Assembly: GCA_029265815.1 (NCBI GenBank) | Contig: JAJUGU010000003.1 | Span: 124,001 to 188,000, forward strand | Origin: Anaerolineaceae bacterium | Lineage (GTDB): Bacteria > Chloroflexota > Anaerolineae > Anaerolineales > Anaerolineaceae | DNA: 64,000 nt | Reading direction: 5' to 3' | Shown here: in pieces, positions 18,157 through 27,717 of the stretch | How positions within the stretch are numbered: the stretch's first letter is position 1 | Layout of the letters: each line of letters opens with the position of its first letter | The notes under the pieces: generated by a model | Told to the model about the DNA's origin: nothing | Databases searched by the model: none | The model's input: the letters and a program-made list of their open reading frames with translations, nothing else | Translations under genes and position numbers: made by a program

Positions 18157-18963
18157 TTATTTCTCCTTTTGGTAATTACGATCTTGGTTCCCGGTCCAAA
18201 GATCGATCCATTTTCGCACAGAACGCGACATTTCCACCGAGAAATCTGAAACGAATTTGCGGTTGTACATGTTCTGGGCGATCTTCTTTGCAGCTTCTCC
18301 GGGCTGAATATTCGGAAACTGGTAAAGGGCATCCTTCATCATATCTGGAAAATCAGCGGGATTGATCTGTTCATAACGGTTGCGATGGATGATGTATTTG
18401 CGGTCAAAGCGGCGCGTGGGTCGTGTTTCTTCACGCACAACCGCAGGTCGGCCGAAACATAAAAGGGTGACCGGAAAGGTATATTGCGGGAGGTTGAGCA
18501 ATTCTTGATGAATTTCACAGTTTTCAAGAATGTCACCGATGTAACACGAACCGATTCCCATGGATTCTGCTGCGATGACCGCCGTCTGCGCAGCGATCAG
18601 CGCATCACAGCAGGCCAGCATCAGATCGCCCTCCTGTGGTAGTCTAGGCTGCAGGTCTTTCTTAAGGCACGCCTGGGAGGCTTCACTCCATTGAAAGAAA
18701 TCCATCCAGCGTTGATAGTCGGCAACGAAAACCAGCACAAACGGCGCCTTTGCGATGAATGGCTGATGATCGCAACTTTCTGCCAGCTTTTCTTTCAAGG
18801 CCTGATCCTCAATTTCAATAATCGAATACAACATCATATTTCCAGCAGTTGGTGCCCGCATCGCTGCGGCGAGGATGGTGTCTTTTTCTTCGCGCGTGAT
18901 GGGCGTTTCAGCGTAATTACGAATGGAACGGCGGTTATGGATCAGCATAAGAGTGGGGTTCAT
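18157..18963 (-). CDS. Nitroreductase family protein
   Basis: 268-residue FMN-dependent nitroreductase-like protein. Visible features are HNRRSIRNYAETPITREE at the N terminus, RAPTAGNMMLYSIIEI, and AAESMGIGSCYIGDILEN, all typical of the family's flavin-binding core. A C-terminal extension of about 70 residues contains a KYIIHRNRYEQINPADFPDMM region. Its ATG overlaps the stop of the phosphoesterase gene (ATGA) and its own stop abuts the TTG of the ferredoxin fusion. The substrate cannot be predicted. Confidence 0.85.
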   Translation of the reverse strand: MNPTLMLIHNRRSIRNYAETPITREEKDTILAAAMRAPTAGNMMLYSIIEIEDQALKEKLAESCDHQPFIAKAPFVLVFVADYQRWMDFFQWSEASQACLKKDLQPRLPQEGDLMLACCDALIAAQTAVIAAESMGIGSCYIGDILENCEIHQELLNLPQYTFPVTLLCFGRPAVVREETRPTRRFDRKYIIHRNRYEQINPADFPDMMKDALYQFPNIQPGEAAKKIAQNMYNRKFVSDFSVEMSRSVRKWIDLWTGNQDRNYQKEK

Positions 18964-20219
18964 GGGATCTCCTGAAGAGACATGGTAAATTCATCGAGCA
19001 GATCGCCCTGCGGTGAAAGGACCTGTGCGGTAAGCACCTCTTTTTCGATTATAAACTTGATGTAGTGAAAGGCCTTTATTCTGGCCTTTATGAACGGCCA
19101 GCCGTTTTCAGGATCGTAGAGCGGTGCACCACCTCCGCCTGTTGTGACATGTGTAACCCCTTCCACTTCGGCCCTGGCATAGTAATGATTATGCCCCGCA
19201 ATGATCATCTGCACGCCATACGCAACAGCCATTGGCTGGATGACCGTTTGTACAGTTTCGTTGTTTTCATGCGGTCCGGCTGACCATCCTGGTTCATGCA
19301 GCAAAATGAACTTCCAGGGTTTTTGCGAAGTGGAAAGATCATTCTTTAACCAGAACCAGCGTTCTGACCCCTGCACCAGGTCGATGTACTGGTCGATGAT
19401 CACAAAATGTGCCGGGCCGTAGTCGAAAGACCAGTCATAAGTTCGCGTATAGGGGTATGGAAAATACTGTTTAAACAGCGCCGTACCGTCGTGATTGCCC
19501 ATGACGTTCACAACCGGCATGACCGCCAGCAGCGCCCGGATGTCATATTGATCGTGAGCAAAAAAATTCTCCTGCAGGCTCTCTTCAGTAGCGATATTCA
19601 TCAAATCGCCGGTGTCTATTACGAAGGTTTGCGCTGAAGGGTTTGCTGCGATAGATTGCATGATGCTGGCAGTGATTTCGTTCATTGTTTCTGGACCAGA
19701 ACGGGTATCGCCAAATGCAAAAAATATTAGCGAATCTGAGTTTGCTGGCGGCATCACGAACGATCCGTGAACCTCTGCCGTGAGAGTTGATATGCGATAC
19801 AGATACCGTGTCGCCGGGATCAGCCCTGATAATCTTACCTGGAATAAAGATGTGGCAGGATCAGCACCGGGAGTGGATGAACCCAATGAGAATGAATTAT
19901 CCAGCCCCCATTCAAAAAGATAACTCTCATTCGACTCACCCTGCCAGATTACGGCCATCCCGTCGGGGGTACCGGTAAAGATGAGATAAGGGCCTTTTTT
20001 TAGGTCAAGAGGCAGGCCAGGTGTGGAGGTTGAGGGAATGGTGGATGCTGTTGCTGTGATGAAAGGTGTGAAAGTTGGTTCAATGTGAGTAGGGCTGGGA
20101 GACGGCGTTGATTGCTCTCTTGTGCTGGCCGGATATTTGCATCCGGTCAGGAGGATCGTCATCATGAACAGCAGAATCAAACCCCGAAGGTTCATATATT
20201 CATTGTAGAACATTTTCAT
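18960..20219 (-). CDS. Secreted metallophosphoesterase lipoprotein (purple acid phosphatase-like)
   Basis: 419 residues, exported and probably lipid-anchored: a hydrophobic signal ends in the lipobox LLTGC near residue 27, followed by a Ser/Thr/Pro-rich linker. An N-terminal fibronectin-like domain (ATRYLYRISTLTAEVHG) precedes the calcineurin-like metallophosphatase core. Metal-binding motifs are FGDTRSG, VIDTGDLM, VMGNHDG, ILLHEPGWS and IIAGHNHYYAR. The architecture matches purple acid phosphatases and related phosphoesterases. The start may be 20219 or 20213, both close to AGGA. It is the first gene of a three-gene unit with two nitroreductases. Confidence 0.85.
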   Translation of the reverse strand: MKMFYNEYMNLRGLILLFMMTILLTGCKYPASTREQSTPSPSPTHIEPTFTPFITATASTIPSTSTPGLPLDLKKGPYLIFTGTPDGMAVIWQGESNESYLFEWGLDNSFSLGSSTPGADPATSLFQVRLSGLIPATRYLYRISTLTAEVHGSFVMPPANSDSLIFFAFGDTRSGPETMNEITASIMQSIAANPSAQTFVIDTGDLMNIATEESLQENFFAHDQYDIRALLAVMPVVNVMGNHDGTALFKQYFPYPYTRTYDWSFDYGPAHFVIIDQYIDLVQGSERWFWLKNDLSTSQKPWKFILLHEPGWSAGPHENNETVQTVIQPMAVAYGVQMIIAGHNHYYARAEVEGVTHVTTGGGGAPLYDPENGWPFIKARIKAFHYIKFIIEKEVLTAQVLSPQGDLLDEFTMSLQEIP

Positions 20220-20254
20220 CGTCCTGCGTGACCGGGTTGAGATAAAATTGATTG

Positions 20255-21277
20255 ATGACTTTCGATTGGGAATTCTCCTTAACCGATTTGATCGAATCTA
20301 CCCTTTGGCAGCGGCTGCCGCTGCTCGATGAACCCCACCAGGGTGCTTTTCGACTGTTGAATGGTTTTACCGAGGGTCTGCCAGCACTGGCGGCTGACGT
20401 CTACGGTCAAACGCTTGTCTTATTCACGCATAAGGTTACTGGTATTGAATCAGAAAAATTACTGCGTTTGGCTTGCGAGCAATACACCAGATTGCTTCCT
20501 TGGGTGCAGTGTGTGATTGGCAAGCAGCGCTCCGCCGAGACCACAGCGCTTAAACGTGGAGTAATCATCTTTGGCAATAACCCGGCGCAGCATATTATCG
20601 AGAATGGCATCAAGTATTCCATTGACCTCCTGATGAATCAAGATGCCAGTTTTTATATCGACACACGCAACCTGCGTGCCTGGCTGGTGCAAAATACACG
20701 CGGTATGGATGTTCTGAACACTTTTGCTTATACGGGCAGCCTTGGGGTGGCCGCCCTTGCCGGTGGGGCAAAGCGCGTGGTGCAGATTGACCGTAACAGC
20801 AGGTTTCTTGAGCTGGCAGCGCGTTCCGCAGCTGCGAATCATCTCGACCTGGGGCGCATGAAGTGCCGGGCAGTCGACTTTTTCGTGGGTGTGGGGCAAA
20901 TGAAAAAGAACAAAGAAGAGTTTGATATCGTTATTCTCGATCCACCATATTTTTCGATTACAGAAAAAGGAAAGGTGGACCTCGCGGTTGAAAGCGGACG
21001 GCTGATCAATAAAGCGCGCCCGCTGCTGAGGGATGGAGGAAAACTGGTGGTGGTCAATAACGCTCTGTTTCTGAGCGGGAGAGATTTCATGGCTGCTCTA
21101 GACGAACTGGCGAAAGACGGCTACCTGAGGCTGGAGGAATGCATTGATATCCCGCAGGACTTTACAGGGTATGCGAATACGCAAAAGGGAGCTCTTCCAG
21201 CCGATCCCGCGCCCTTCAATCATTCCACCAAGATCGCAGTGCTGAGGGTCAAACGAAAGCACCCATCATCGAATTGA
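20255..21277 (+). CDS. RlmI-like class I SAM-dependent methyltransferase
   Basis: 340 residues. The C-terminal two thirds form a Rossmann methyltransferase: the SAM-binding block TRGMDVLNTFAYTGSLGVAALAGGAKRVV and the catalytic NPPY-like FDIVILDPPYFS. The N-terminal part (AFRLLNGFTEGLPALAADVYG) matches the PUA-side region of RlmI/YccW-type 23S rRNA cytosine-5 methyltransferases, but the PUA domain itself seems short or absent. The target base is not certain. ATG 20255 is preceded at 6 bases by TAAAAT rather than a ribosome-binding site. Confidence 0.8.
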   Translation: MTFDWEFSLTDLIESTLWQRLPLLDEPHQGAFRLLNGFTEGLPALAADVYGQTLVLFTHKVTGIESEKLLRLACEQYTRLLPWVQCVIGKQRSAETTALKRGVIIFGNNPAQHIIENGIKYSIDLLMNQDASFYIDTRNLRAWLVQNTRGMDVLNTFAYTGSLGVAALAGGAKRVVQIDRNSRFLELAARSAAANHLDLGRMKCRAVDFFVGVGQMKKNKEEFDIVILDPPYFSITEKGKVDLAVESGRLINKARPLLRDGGKLVVVNNALFLSGRDFMAALDELAKDGYLRLEECIDIPQDFTGYANTQKGALPADPAPFNHSTKIAVLRVKRKHPSSN

Positions 21278-21278
21278 A

Positions 21279-22160
21279 TTATTTCGCGAAATAATCCACT
21301 ATTTTGCACAATCTGCAGGATTCCTCCCATAACCTCTTTGCAAGCTCAGTGTTAATTGCTGCGCGGCTGGGTTGTTTAGGCTGGCTGTCCTTCCAATATA
21401 AATATCCATTGAGGTTTTCATGGCTCTCTGATGTGAGGTGCAGGATGGTACGTACGGGCACCTCTGCATCGGTGCCGCCTTTCTGACGGAGGCTCCAGAT
21501 CCATTTTGCCAGGATGCCGTTGCTCTTGAGACCGATATCCGTGTTTACCAGCCCCGGGTCGACCGCGTAAGCATGGATGTTGAGATCAGGGTTGCGCCGG
21601 TTAAATTCAGCTGTAAAAAGAACGTTAGACAACTTCGATACTTTATATGCCCACAAGAGATTGTAGAGCACCGGGTTACTGGCGCGTTTCGGGTTAAACC
21701 AGGTGTTGTAGTGGGAATTGGAACTCACCGTGATGATGCGCGCATCAGGTGATAGTGTTAATACCGGCAGCAGACGGTGAGTAAGCAAGAACGGAGCCAG
21801 GTGATTCACAGCAAAGGTCAGCTCAATGCCGTCTTCTGTAAAGCGCTTCTTTTCGGAAACGAGTCCTGCGTTATTGATGAGGATATCCAGGCACGCAGTT
21901 GAGTTCTTTTGAATGAGATTCTGCACATTCTCAGCCAGAAATATCACCTGATTTTGTTCTGAAAGATCTGCCACCAGATAGATAATTTTAGCCCGCGGGT
22001 AATGCGAGAGGATGCGCTGCCGGGCAGATTCGCAGCGCGCTGCGTCGCGGCCAGCACCGATCACGTTTGCCCCTTTGCCTGCCAGGTCTAGCGCCGCGCG
22101 GAACCCGATTCCGGAGGTTGCACCGGTAACCAGAATATTTTTTTCTTGGAGGATATTCAT
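21279..22160 (-). CDS. Short-chain dehydrogenase/reductase
   Basis: 293-residue classical SDR. The cofactor motif is TGATSGIGFRAA (TGxxxGxG), NNAG occurs as INNAG, and the active-site Tyr/Lys pair is YKVSKL, preceded by VSSNSHY. The sequence style resembles retinol dehydrogenase/WW-oxidoreductase-like SDRs. The coenzyme is probably NADP(H), judged from Arg residues after the second beta strand (GAGRDAARC). AGGAG precedes the start. It is convergent with the methyltransferase and divergent from the MFS gene; the substrate is unknown. Confidence 0.85.
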   Translation of the reverse strand: MNILQEKNILVTGATSGIGFRAALDLAGKGANVIGAGRDAARCESARQRILSHYPRAKIIYLVADLSEQNQVIFLAENVQNLIQKNSTACLDILINNAGLVSEKKRFTEDGIELTFAVNHLAPFLLTHRLLPVLTLSPDARIITVSSNSHYNTWFNPKRASNPVLYNLLWAYKVSKLSNVLFTAEFNRRNPDLNIHAYAVDPGLVNTDIGLKSNGILAKWIWSLRQKGGTDAEVPVRTILHLTSESHENLNGYLYWKDSQPKQPSRAAINTELAKRLWEESCRLCKIVDYFAK

Positions 22161-22238
22161 TAAACATACTCCTGCAAGGTTATTTTGGATTGCTTATGTA
22201 TAATAATCTATATTATCCACGAAAGGTACAACAATAAG

Positions 22239-23429
22239 ATGATTATCCAAAGCAAAACGCTACGGTTTTCAATGTTCGGGCTCCTATACTTCACCCAGGG
22301 TACCATCCTGGGTTATTTTGCCTCACTGAATGCGCTCTACATGCTTGCCAACGGGCTTGATATGTCACAGGTGGGGATCTTTTCCACGATCGCACTGATC
22401 CCATTTGTAATCAAGATCCTTTTTGGAATCATCAGCGACCGATATAACCTGCTGGGGCTGGGCCATCGTAAGCCATACATCCTGATTGGTTTATTCGTGC
22501 AAATCATCTGCCTGGTCGTTGTGGCCAATATCAATCCGGGTGAAATGTACTGGGGATATGTAGCGCTGGCTTTCCTTTTACAGCTCGGCATGGCGTTTTA
22601 TGATACCTGCACAGATGGTCTGGCTCTCGATATAACCCCTGAAAATGAAAAAGGACTCCTTCAGGGCTTTATGGTTGGCGGCAGGTCGGTAGGCGTGATT
22701 GTTGCGGCTTCGCTGGCAGGTTTTATCGCGCAGCACGTTTCATGGCAGGCGGTCTTTTATTTCCTAGCGGTATTAACCCTTGTTCCTGTTCCGCTGCTCT
22801 TCTTTGTCAAAGAAATGAAACGCAGCGCTGACATGCGCTTCAACTGGGCAGCCTTTGGTGCATTCAAAAATCGTCAGGTTTTGGCCGTGGCAGCTGTGGG
22901 TTTGATCGTGTTTTTGGTTATCGTTGGCTCCAACCAATTGGTCAATCCCTCCTATGCTGCCAAACTTGAAATTGATCTAAGCACTGCCGGGTTGATCACC
23001 ACCGTTTGGGGGATCGGCTGTGTGGCGGGTGCTCTCGTTGGCGGTGGGGTGATGGATAAACTTGGCAACCAGAAAGCACTTGCCCTTTCAGTGTTGCTGG
23101 TGGTGCCAGCTATGGTCTTGCTGGCATTGGTAAAGTCGCTTCCTATGATGTGGGTTGTGACAGTATTCTTCGGCATCGCCTACGGTCTTTCTCAGGCCAT
23201 CTACTTTGCGTTGGCCATGAAATACACCCGGCCGGATATCGCTGCTTCCATGTATTCAATCCTGATGGCGGTCACCAATATCGGCCAGGGGATCGGGTTG
23301 GGTGTCGGTGGTGGAATCTCCGACGCGGCAGGCTTCCCGACGGCTTTCCTCATCTTTGGTGCGTTGATGTTGCTGGTGCTGCCGTTCTTCCCGGTGATTT
23401 TTCAGAAGAAAGAATTGGCCACAGCTTAA
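22239..23429 (+). CDS. Major facilitator superfamily transporter
   Basis: 396 residues with 12 predicted membrane helices. ATG 22239 was chosen over an upstream frame extension to 22185 because family homology begins at the first helix (FSMFGLLYFTQGTILGYFASLNALYM) and AAAGG lies 12 bases upstream. The loop between helices 2 and 3 is GIISDRYNLLGLGHRKPYIL, a clear MFS motif A variant. Specificity is unknown. It lies 76 bases before the putrescine carbamoyltransferase gene on the same strand, so a role in polyamine or agmatine exchange is possible, but the known exchanger of this pathway belongs to a different family. Confidence 0.8.
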   Translation: MIIQSKTLRFSMFGLLYFTQGTILGYFASLNALYMLANGLDMSQVGIFSTIALIPFVIKILFGIISDRYNLLGLGHRKPYILIGLFVQIICLVVVANINPGEMYWGYVALAFLLQLGMAFYDTCTDGLALDITPENEKGLLQGFMVGGRSVGVIVAASLAGFIAQHVSWQAVFYFLAVLTLVPVPLLFFVKEMKRSADMRFNWAAFGAFKNRQVLAVAAVGLIVFLVIVGSNQLVNPSYAAKLEIDLSTAGLITTVWGIGCVAGALVGGGVMDKLGNQKALALSVLLVVPAMVLLALVKSLPMMWVVTVFFGIAYGLSQAIYFALAMKYTRPDIAASMYSILMAVTNIGQGIGLGVGGGISDAAGFPTAFLIFGALMLLVLPFFPVIFQKKELATA

Positions 23430-23505
23430 GTAAAAGCGTTCCATCATTACCGGTCTTCATTATTGGAAGAAATAATTATTCTTTCGTTAATTTCGAGGAG
23501 ACAAT

Positions 23506-24519
23506 ATGGAACTCAGACATTTCATTGACACGCAGGATTTTTCAAAGGCTGAGCTGCTCGACCTGATCGAATTGATCCGCATGATTAAGATGGCGGATAA
23601 AGAAGGCGCTACCCCCAAATTACTGCAGGATGTGTCGCTGGCGATGCTCTTTGAAGAACCATCAACGCGCACGCGCATCTCTTTCGAGGTCGGCATCACC
23701 GAACTCGGAGGGCATGCGCTGTATCTCAAGCCAGGTGAGATTCATCTGGGGGTGCGTGAATCGCTTTCTGATACCGCAAAGGTGATTTCGCGTTATGTGG
23801 ATGTGATCATGGCGCGCACGCTTAAACATGAAACCATGCTTGGGCTGGCTGAACACGCCACGGTTCCTGTGATCAATGGCCTGACCGACTATAACCATCC
23901 CACACAGGTTGTATGCGATGTTTTAACCATGATCGAACACGCCCAACCCGGGAAAAAACTGGAAGATTTCAATGTCACCTTCATTGGAGACGCCACAAAT
24001 GTCCTGAGTTCTTTGATGTTGATCTGCACCCGGCTGGGAATGCATTTTACACACGCGGCGCCAAAAAAATATCAGGCGCCACAGCAGTGGCTGGACTGGG
24101 CAAATGAAAACTGCCGTGAATCAGGCGGTACGGTTTGTGTCACAGATGACCCTGTTGAGGCGGTAAAGGAAGCCGATTTCATTTACACAGACTTGTGGTG
24201 GTGGGTTGGACAGGAAGCCGAAATACCCGAGAGGCGGGCTGCGTTTATGCCCAGATACCAGGTCAACATGGAATTGCTCAAGAAAGCGCCGGCTCACTGT
24301 AAATTCATGCACTGCCTGCCCGCTTCACGCGGTGTGGAAGCCACTGATGAAGTCATGGACTCTCCACAATCGGTGATCTTTGACCAGGCTGAGAACCGTC
24401 TGCACACCGAAAAGGGATTGCTGGTGTGGCTGGTATACCCCCGGCTGAAAAAAACAGATGAAGGATTCAAAAAGCAAAAAGCGGATGAAATTTTGAAGTT
24501 TTTAGAAAAGATGGGCTAA
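23506..24519 (+). CDS. ptcA: Putrescine carbamoyltransferase
   Basis: 337-residue transcarbamylase. The carbamoyl-phosphate motifs are STRTR (residues 53-57) and HPTQ (131-134), and the second-substrate loop is MHCLPASRG. Overall the sequence reads closer to putrescine carbamoyltransferase than to ornithine transcarbamylase, including the [16 protein letters not shown] and [13 protein letters not shown] stretches and the C-terminal helix. In the agmatine deiminase pathway it phosphorolyses N-carbamoylputrescine to putrescine and carbamoyl phosphate. The next gene encodes agmatine deiminase, which supports this assignment. No carbamate kinase lies beside it. GAGGAG precedes the start. Confidence 0.82.
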   Translation: MELRHFIDTQDFSKAELLDLIELIRMIKMADKEGATPKLLQDVSLAMLFEEPSTRTRISFEVGITELGGHALYLKPGEIHLGVRESLSDTAKVISRYVDVIMARTLKHETMLGLAEHATVPVINGLTDYNHPTQVVCDVLTMIEHAQPGKKLEDFNVTFIGDATNVLSSLMLICTRLGMHFTHAAPKKYQAPQQWLDWANENCRESGGTVCVTDDPVEAVKEADFIYTDLWWWVGQEAEIPERRAAFMPRYQVNMELLKKAPAHCKFMHCLPASRGVEATDEVMDSPQSVIFDQAENRLHTEKGLLVWLVYPRLKKTDEGFKKQKADEILKFLEKMG

Positions 24520-24547
24520 GCAATCCAGAGTAAGAAAGGGAGGAAAT

Positions 24548-25636
24548 ATGTCCCGCTTGATTCATTCAACACCCAGGGCAGATGGTTACCGTATGCCTGG
24601 AGAATTTGAGCCCCACGCGGGTATCTGGATGCTGTGGCCAGAGCGCCCCGATAACTGGCGGAATAAGGCAGTTCCGGCTCAAAAGGCTTTTACAGAAGTG
24701 GCCAGGGCGATCAACCGCTTCGAACCGGTGACGATGGGTGTTCTGCAGAGTCAGTATAAAAATGCGCGCGCGATGCTGCCCGAAACCGTGCGCGTTGTGG
24801 AAATATCATACAACGACTCGTGGATGCGCGATTGTGGACCCACATTTGTAACCAATGGCACTGAGCTGCGCGTTGTGGATTGGATCTTCAACGCCTGGGG
24901 TGGCGAATCTGGCGGGTTGTACGCTCCGTGGGATCTGGATGATCTAGTGGCACAAAAAGTAGCCGAGATCGAACGCGTGGCGCGTTATAAGGCTCCGCTG
25001 GTTTTAGAAGGCGGTTCGATCCATGTAGACGGGCAGGGAACGCTGCTCACCACGCGGGAATGTCTGTTAAATCCCAACCGTAATCCAGGAAAGTCTCAAT
25101 CGGATATTGAGGGCTTGCTCACAGAATATCTCAATGTGGAGAGTTTTATCTGGTTGAACCGTGGAATATACAATGATGAAACCAGCGGGCATGTGGATAA
25201 CATTTGCTGTTTCATCCGCCCCGGCGAAGTTGCTCTGGCCTGGACGGATGACCGATCTGACCCGCAATACGAGATTTCACAGGAAAATTACGACATTCTT
25301 TGCTCTGCAGTGGATGCCAGAGGAAGACGTTTGAAAGTGCATAAAATCCCACTGCCGTCTCCAGTCTATATCACCAGAGAAGAAAGCGAGGGGGTTTTAT
25401 CAGTCGAAGGGACTCTTCCACGCAGAGAGGGAGACCGTTTGGCTGCCTCGTATATCAATTTTGTTTTCTGCAACGGCGGGGCGGTTGTGCCGACCTTTGG
25501 CGATGCCAATGATAATCTGGCGCTGGTGGCACTGCAGAACCTGATGCCCGAGCGCAAGATCATGGGCGTGTACGCGCGCGAGATTCTGCTTGGCGGTGGG
25601 AATATCCACTGCATTACCCAGCAGCAGCCGAAATGA
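24548..25636 (+). CDS. aguA: Agmatine deiminase
   Basis: Hydrolyses agmatine to N-carbamoylputrescine and ammonia in the cytoplasm; guanidine-modifying enzyme superfamily. 362 residues. The N terminus has the family start [24 protein letters not shown], the substrate Asp/Arg region is [13 protein letters not shown], the catalytic His region is [15 protein letters not shown], and the nucleophilic Cys is C355 in [12 protein letters not shown]. It follows ptcA by 28 bases with AAAGGGAGG before ATG. Together the two genes convert agmatine to putrescine and carbamoyl phosphate. Confidence 0.95.
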   Translation: MSRLIHSTPRADGYRMPGEFEPHAGIWMLWPERPDNWRNKAVPAQKAFTEVARAINRFEPVTMGVLQSQYKNARAMLPETVRVVEISYNDSWMRDCGPTFVTNGTELRVVDWIFNAWGGESGGLYAPWDLDDLVAQKVAEIERVARYKAPLVLEGGSIHVDGQGTLLTTRECLLNPNRNPGKSQSDIEGLLTEYLNVESFIWLNRGIYNDETSGHVDNICCFIRPGEVALAWTDDRSDPQYEISQENYDILCSAVDARGRRLKVHKIPLPSPVYITREESEGVLSVEGTLPRREGDRLAASYINFVFCNGGAVVPTFGDANDNLALVALQNLMPERKIMGVYAREILLGGGNIHCITQQQPK

Positions 25637-25680
25637 TCGAGATTGGTCTGAGATCAGGTCGTCTGTGAGAACAATAAACC

Positions 25681-25699
25681 GCCGGGAGTAAATCCCGGC
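25681..25699 (+). terminator. hairpin after aguA
   Basis: GCCGGGA / TCCCGGC stem with a 5-base loop, followed by a modest T-rich stretch. It separates aguA from the convergent phosphodiesterase gene. Confidence 0.6.
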
Positions 25700-25720
25700 G
25701 CAATTATTTCTAGAAATAAA

Positions 25721-26815
25721 CTACTTGATGGGAATTGCAATCAAAGGGATCATCATCTCCTGCCCGGTCATTCCGGCATGATCTGACTGGAATTTGATCA
25801 CCGCGTCAGAATAGACGATGCCCTTATCGGAAACTGAGACCGCGAGAAAATCCCCGATAAAATCGTCAAACTTCGCGTGCGCGATACCATCACCAAACAA
25901 CTTTTCTCGTTTCACGTCTTCCTTTGAGAATAAAATGAAATCATCCCCAAAGGTATTCTTGAATACACCTGGGAATTGTTCTAAATACTCATCCCGAACA
26001 TAAAAAACAGAAGCGCGGCTTTCGATCGAGGTCGGCCTTTTCATCATATTGATGATCTCTGGATAATCGGTTAACGTGTAATAGGTTAAGTTTTTATGAC
26101 CGTGGTCAGCAGTCACAACCATCAGTGTGTCTGATAGTTTTTCAGCCAGTTTTTCAACTTCGCGTTCAAGACCTCGGAGTTCGTGGGTGATGGATTCGTC
26201 ATAACAGCCATTCATGTGCATCATCGTGTCTGGCTGATGCCAGTAGGCATAAATCAATTTCTTTTCATTGGTTCGGCAAAGATCTGAAACCGTCACGGTC
26301 AGTTCTTCAAAGGTATCAATGTGCGTGGTTCCGAACATTGATACATAATATGCCTTACCCATACCGGCTTCATTGATCCTGTTGAATATGGATTGATACG
26401 GCAAATACCGCGACGCCACGTTAAAACTGGCTGCGTTCTCTCCCGAATAGAAGTCGGTATTCCTGAAAGGGATGACGATCCTGTCAATTTCACTGAAATA
26501 TTGCTTCCAACCGAGCCAGCCGTGTTCGGCTGGCGTGAGCCCGGTCATGAACGAAACTGTGGCCGAGGTTGTGGTGGGTGGAAATACGGAAGAATAACCA
26601 CAGAGCAGGTGTCGCGCAAAAAATCCGTCCGGGGCCAGATGGTGCTGAATGGCATCAACTCCCATTCCATCCAGCAAAAGGATGACCACATTGCGATATT
26701 TTCTTTCCAGCAGGCGGTCCATATGCGGCAGAGTAGAGTGCGAATGAGGAGCGCCAAATTCTTTCAGGATGGAACAGGCCAGGTTCACCAGGCAATTTGA
26801 GTAATCCGGGTACAT
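25721..26815 (-). CDS. Alkaline phosphatase superfamily protein (type I phosphodiesterase-like)
   Basis: 364 residues without a signal peptide, so probably cytoplasmic. Metal and nucleophile motifs of the alkaline phosphatase/nucleotide pyrophosphatase superfamily are visible: NVVILLLDGMGVDAI with the first Asp, PPTTTSATVSFMTGLTP with the nucleophilic Thr, MVVTADHGHKNLTYY, and SDHAGMTGQEMMIPL near the C terminus. Substrates in such proteins range from nucleotides to phospho- and sulpho-esters. AAGGGAAAA precedes the start. Two palindromes lie upstream. Confidence 0.8.
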   Translation of the reverse strand: MYPDYSNCLVNLACSILKEFGAPHSHSTLPHMDRLLERKYRNVVILLLDGMGVDAIQHHLAPDGFFARHLLCGYSSVFPPTTTSATVSFMTGLTPAEHGWLGWKQYFSEIDRIVIPFRNTDFYSGENAASFNVASRYLPYQSIFNRINEAGMGKAYYVSMFGTTHIDTFEELTVTVSDLCRTNEKKLIYAYWHQPDTMMHMNGCYDESITHELRGLEREVEKLAEKLSDTLMVVTADHGHKNLTYYTLTDYPEIINMMKRPTSIESRASVFYVRDEYLEQFPGVFKNTFGDDFILFSKEDVKREKLFGDGIAHAKFDDFIGDFLAVSVSDKGIVYSDAVIKFQSDHAGMTGQEMMIPLIAIPIK

Positions 26816-26852
26816 TTTTCCCTTTTTACAACTGGTTTTGGTTTCGATAATT

Positions 26853-26881
26853 GGTAAACATTACCTGATAACGAATTCGTT
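26853..26881. promoter_or_regulatory. two adjacent palindromes upstream of the phosphodiesterase gene
   Basis: GGTAA-ACA-TTACC (26853-26865) and the perfect palindrome AACGAATTCGTT (26870-26881) lie 38 to 66 bases before the start of the gene at 26815. The spacing suits repressor or activator sites, but no regulator is known. Confidence 0.35.
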
Positions 26882-26959
26882 GAGCGCCAGAGCATCTTTT
26901 TGGAATGATTACCGATGTCAACCGAAATCGATCACGCGAGAAAAGTTTCATTTCCCGGG

Positions 26960-27583
26960 TTATGGTTGATGGCCGTTCGTTCCAAGAATCCCCAGTGTTT
27001 TCAACTCAACCCGCAAGGCATCAGGTGATTGAAACAGGATCCCCGTGAAACCCACACGTTCAGCAGTCGCGATATTCGCAGGATTATCGTCGATAAAGAT
27101 GCAATCTTCTGCAGCCTTGTCAAAGTGCGCGAGAAACGAATGAAAGATCTCTTCGCCGGGTTTGATCTGCCCCACCATACCTGAAAGCAGGTAACCATCG
27201 AGTTCGTCGATAAAACCAAAGCGGTCTTTGATCCGCACAAAGGTTTCATCAGACCAGTTGCTCAACCCATAGAGGGGGTAACCTTTCGACTTTAATTCGT
27301 ACAAGATTTCCACTGTGCCCTGCACGCAGTCACCAACAGATTCAGGAAAGCGCTCATGATACGCGGCGATCAAATTCCTGCGGTGGGGGTATTTCTGCGA
27401 ATATTCTGCTACCCAGTCCGTCAGGGGCATGCCGGCATCGATCCGGGGGTTGATATGCGCAAAATCGATCTCTTCGAGGAAGGATTTAATAGCTTCATCA
27501 TTTGGAAGCAGTTTGCGGTACAGGTAGTAAGGGTTCCAGTCGATGAGGACTGCACCGAAGTCGAATACAATGGTTCTCTTCAT
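26960..27583 (-). CDS. HAD superfamily hydrolase (HAD-IA)
   Basis: 207-residue haloacid-dehalogenase-like phosphatase. Motif I is VFDFGAVLIDWNP, which has one Asp then Gly-Ala, so the second acidic residue of DxD is replaced, as in 'DFGGVL' members of the family. Motif II is LYGLSNWSDE, the lysine is in GQIKPGEEIF, and motif IV is CIFIDDNPANI. The helical cap is of C1 type. Such YihX-like members often dephosphorylate small sugar phosphates. The bases ahead of the ATG read ACCTCCT, not a ribosome-binding site. Confidence 0.85.
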   Translation of the reverse strand: MKRTIVFDFGAVLIDWNPYYLYRKLLPNDEAIKSFLEEIDFAHINPRIDAGMPLTDWVAEYSQKYPHRRNLIAAYHERFPESVGDCVQGTVEILYELKSKGYPLYGLSNWSDETFVRIKDRFGFIDELDGYLLSGMVGQIKPGEEIFHSFLAHFDKAAEDCIFIDDNPANIATAERVGFTGILFQSPDALRVELKTLGILGTNGHQP

Positions 27584-27717
27584 AGGAGGTAATTTTACCC
27601 GGAAAATGAAGGAAAACCCTGAATTTTTCCGAATTTACGTCCTCCTGGCACCCACTTCTTTGACTTTATGGGTCAGAAAAGACCTTTGGTTATTTCGCTT
27701 TTTTTCATTGCGGGCAG

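Noticed and set aside
20243-20255. Leaderless promoter for the RlmI-like gene (TAAAAT six bases before ATG)
   Set aside because: No acceptable -35 element is found at 15 to 18 bases, so the evidence is too weak to list as a promoter.
23506-24519. Ornithine carbamoyltransferase
   Set aside because: The sequence pattern and the adjacent agmatine deiminase gene fit putrescine carbamoyltransferase better; no arginine genes are nearby.
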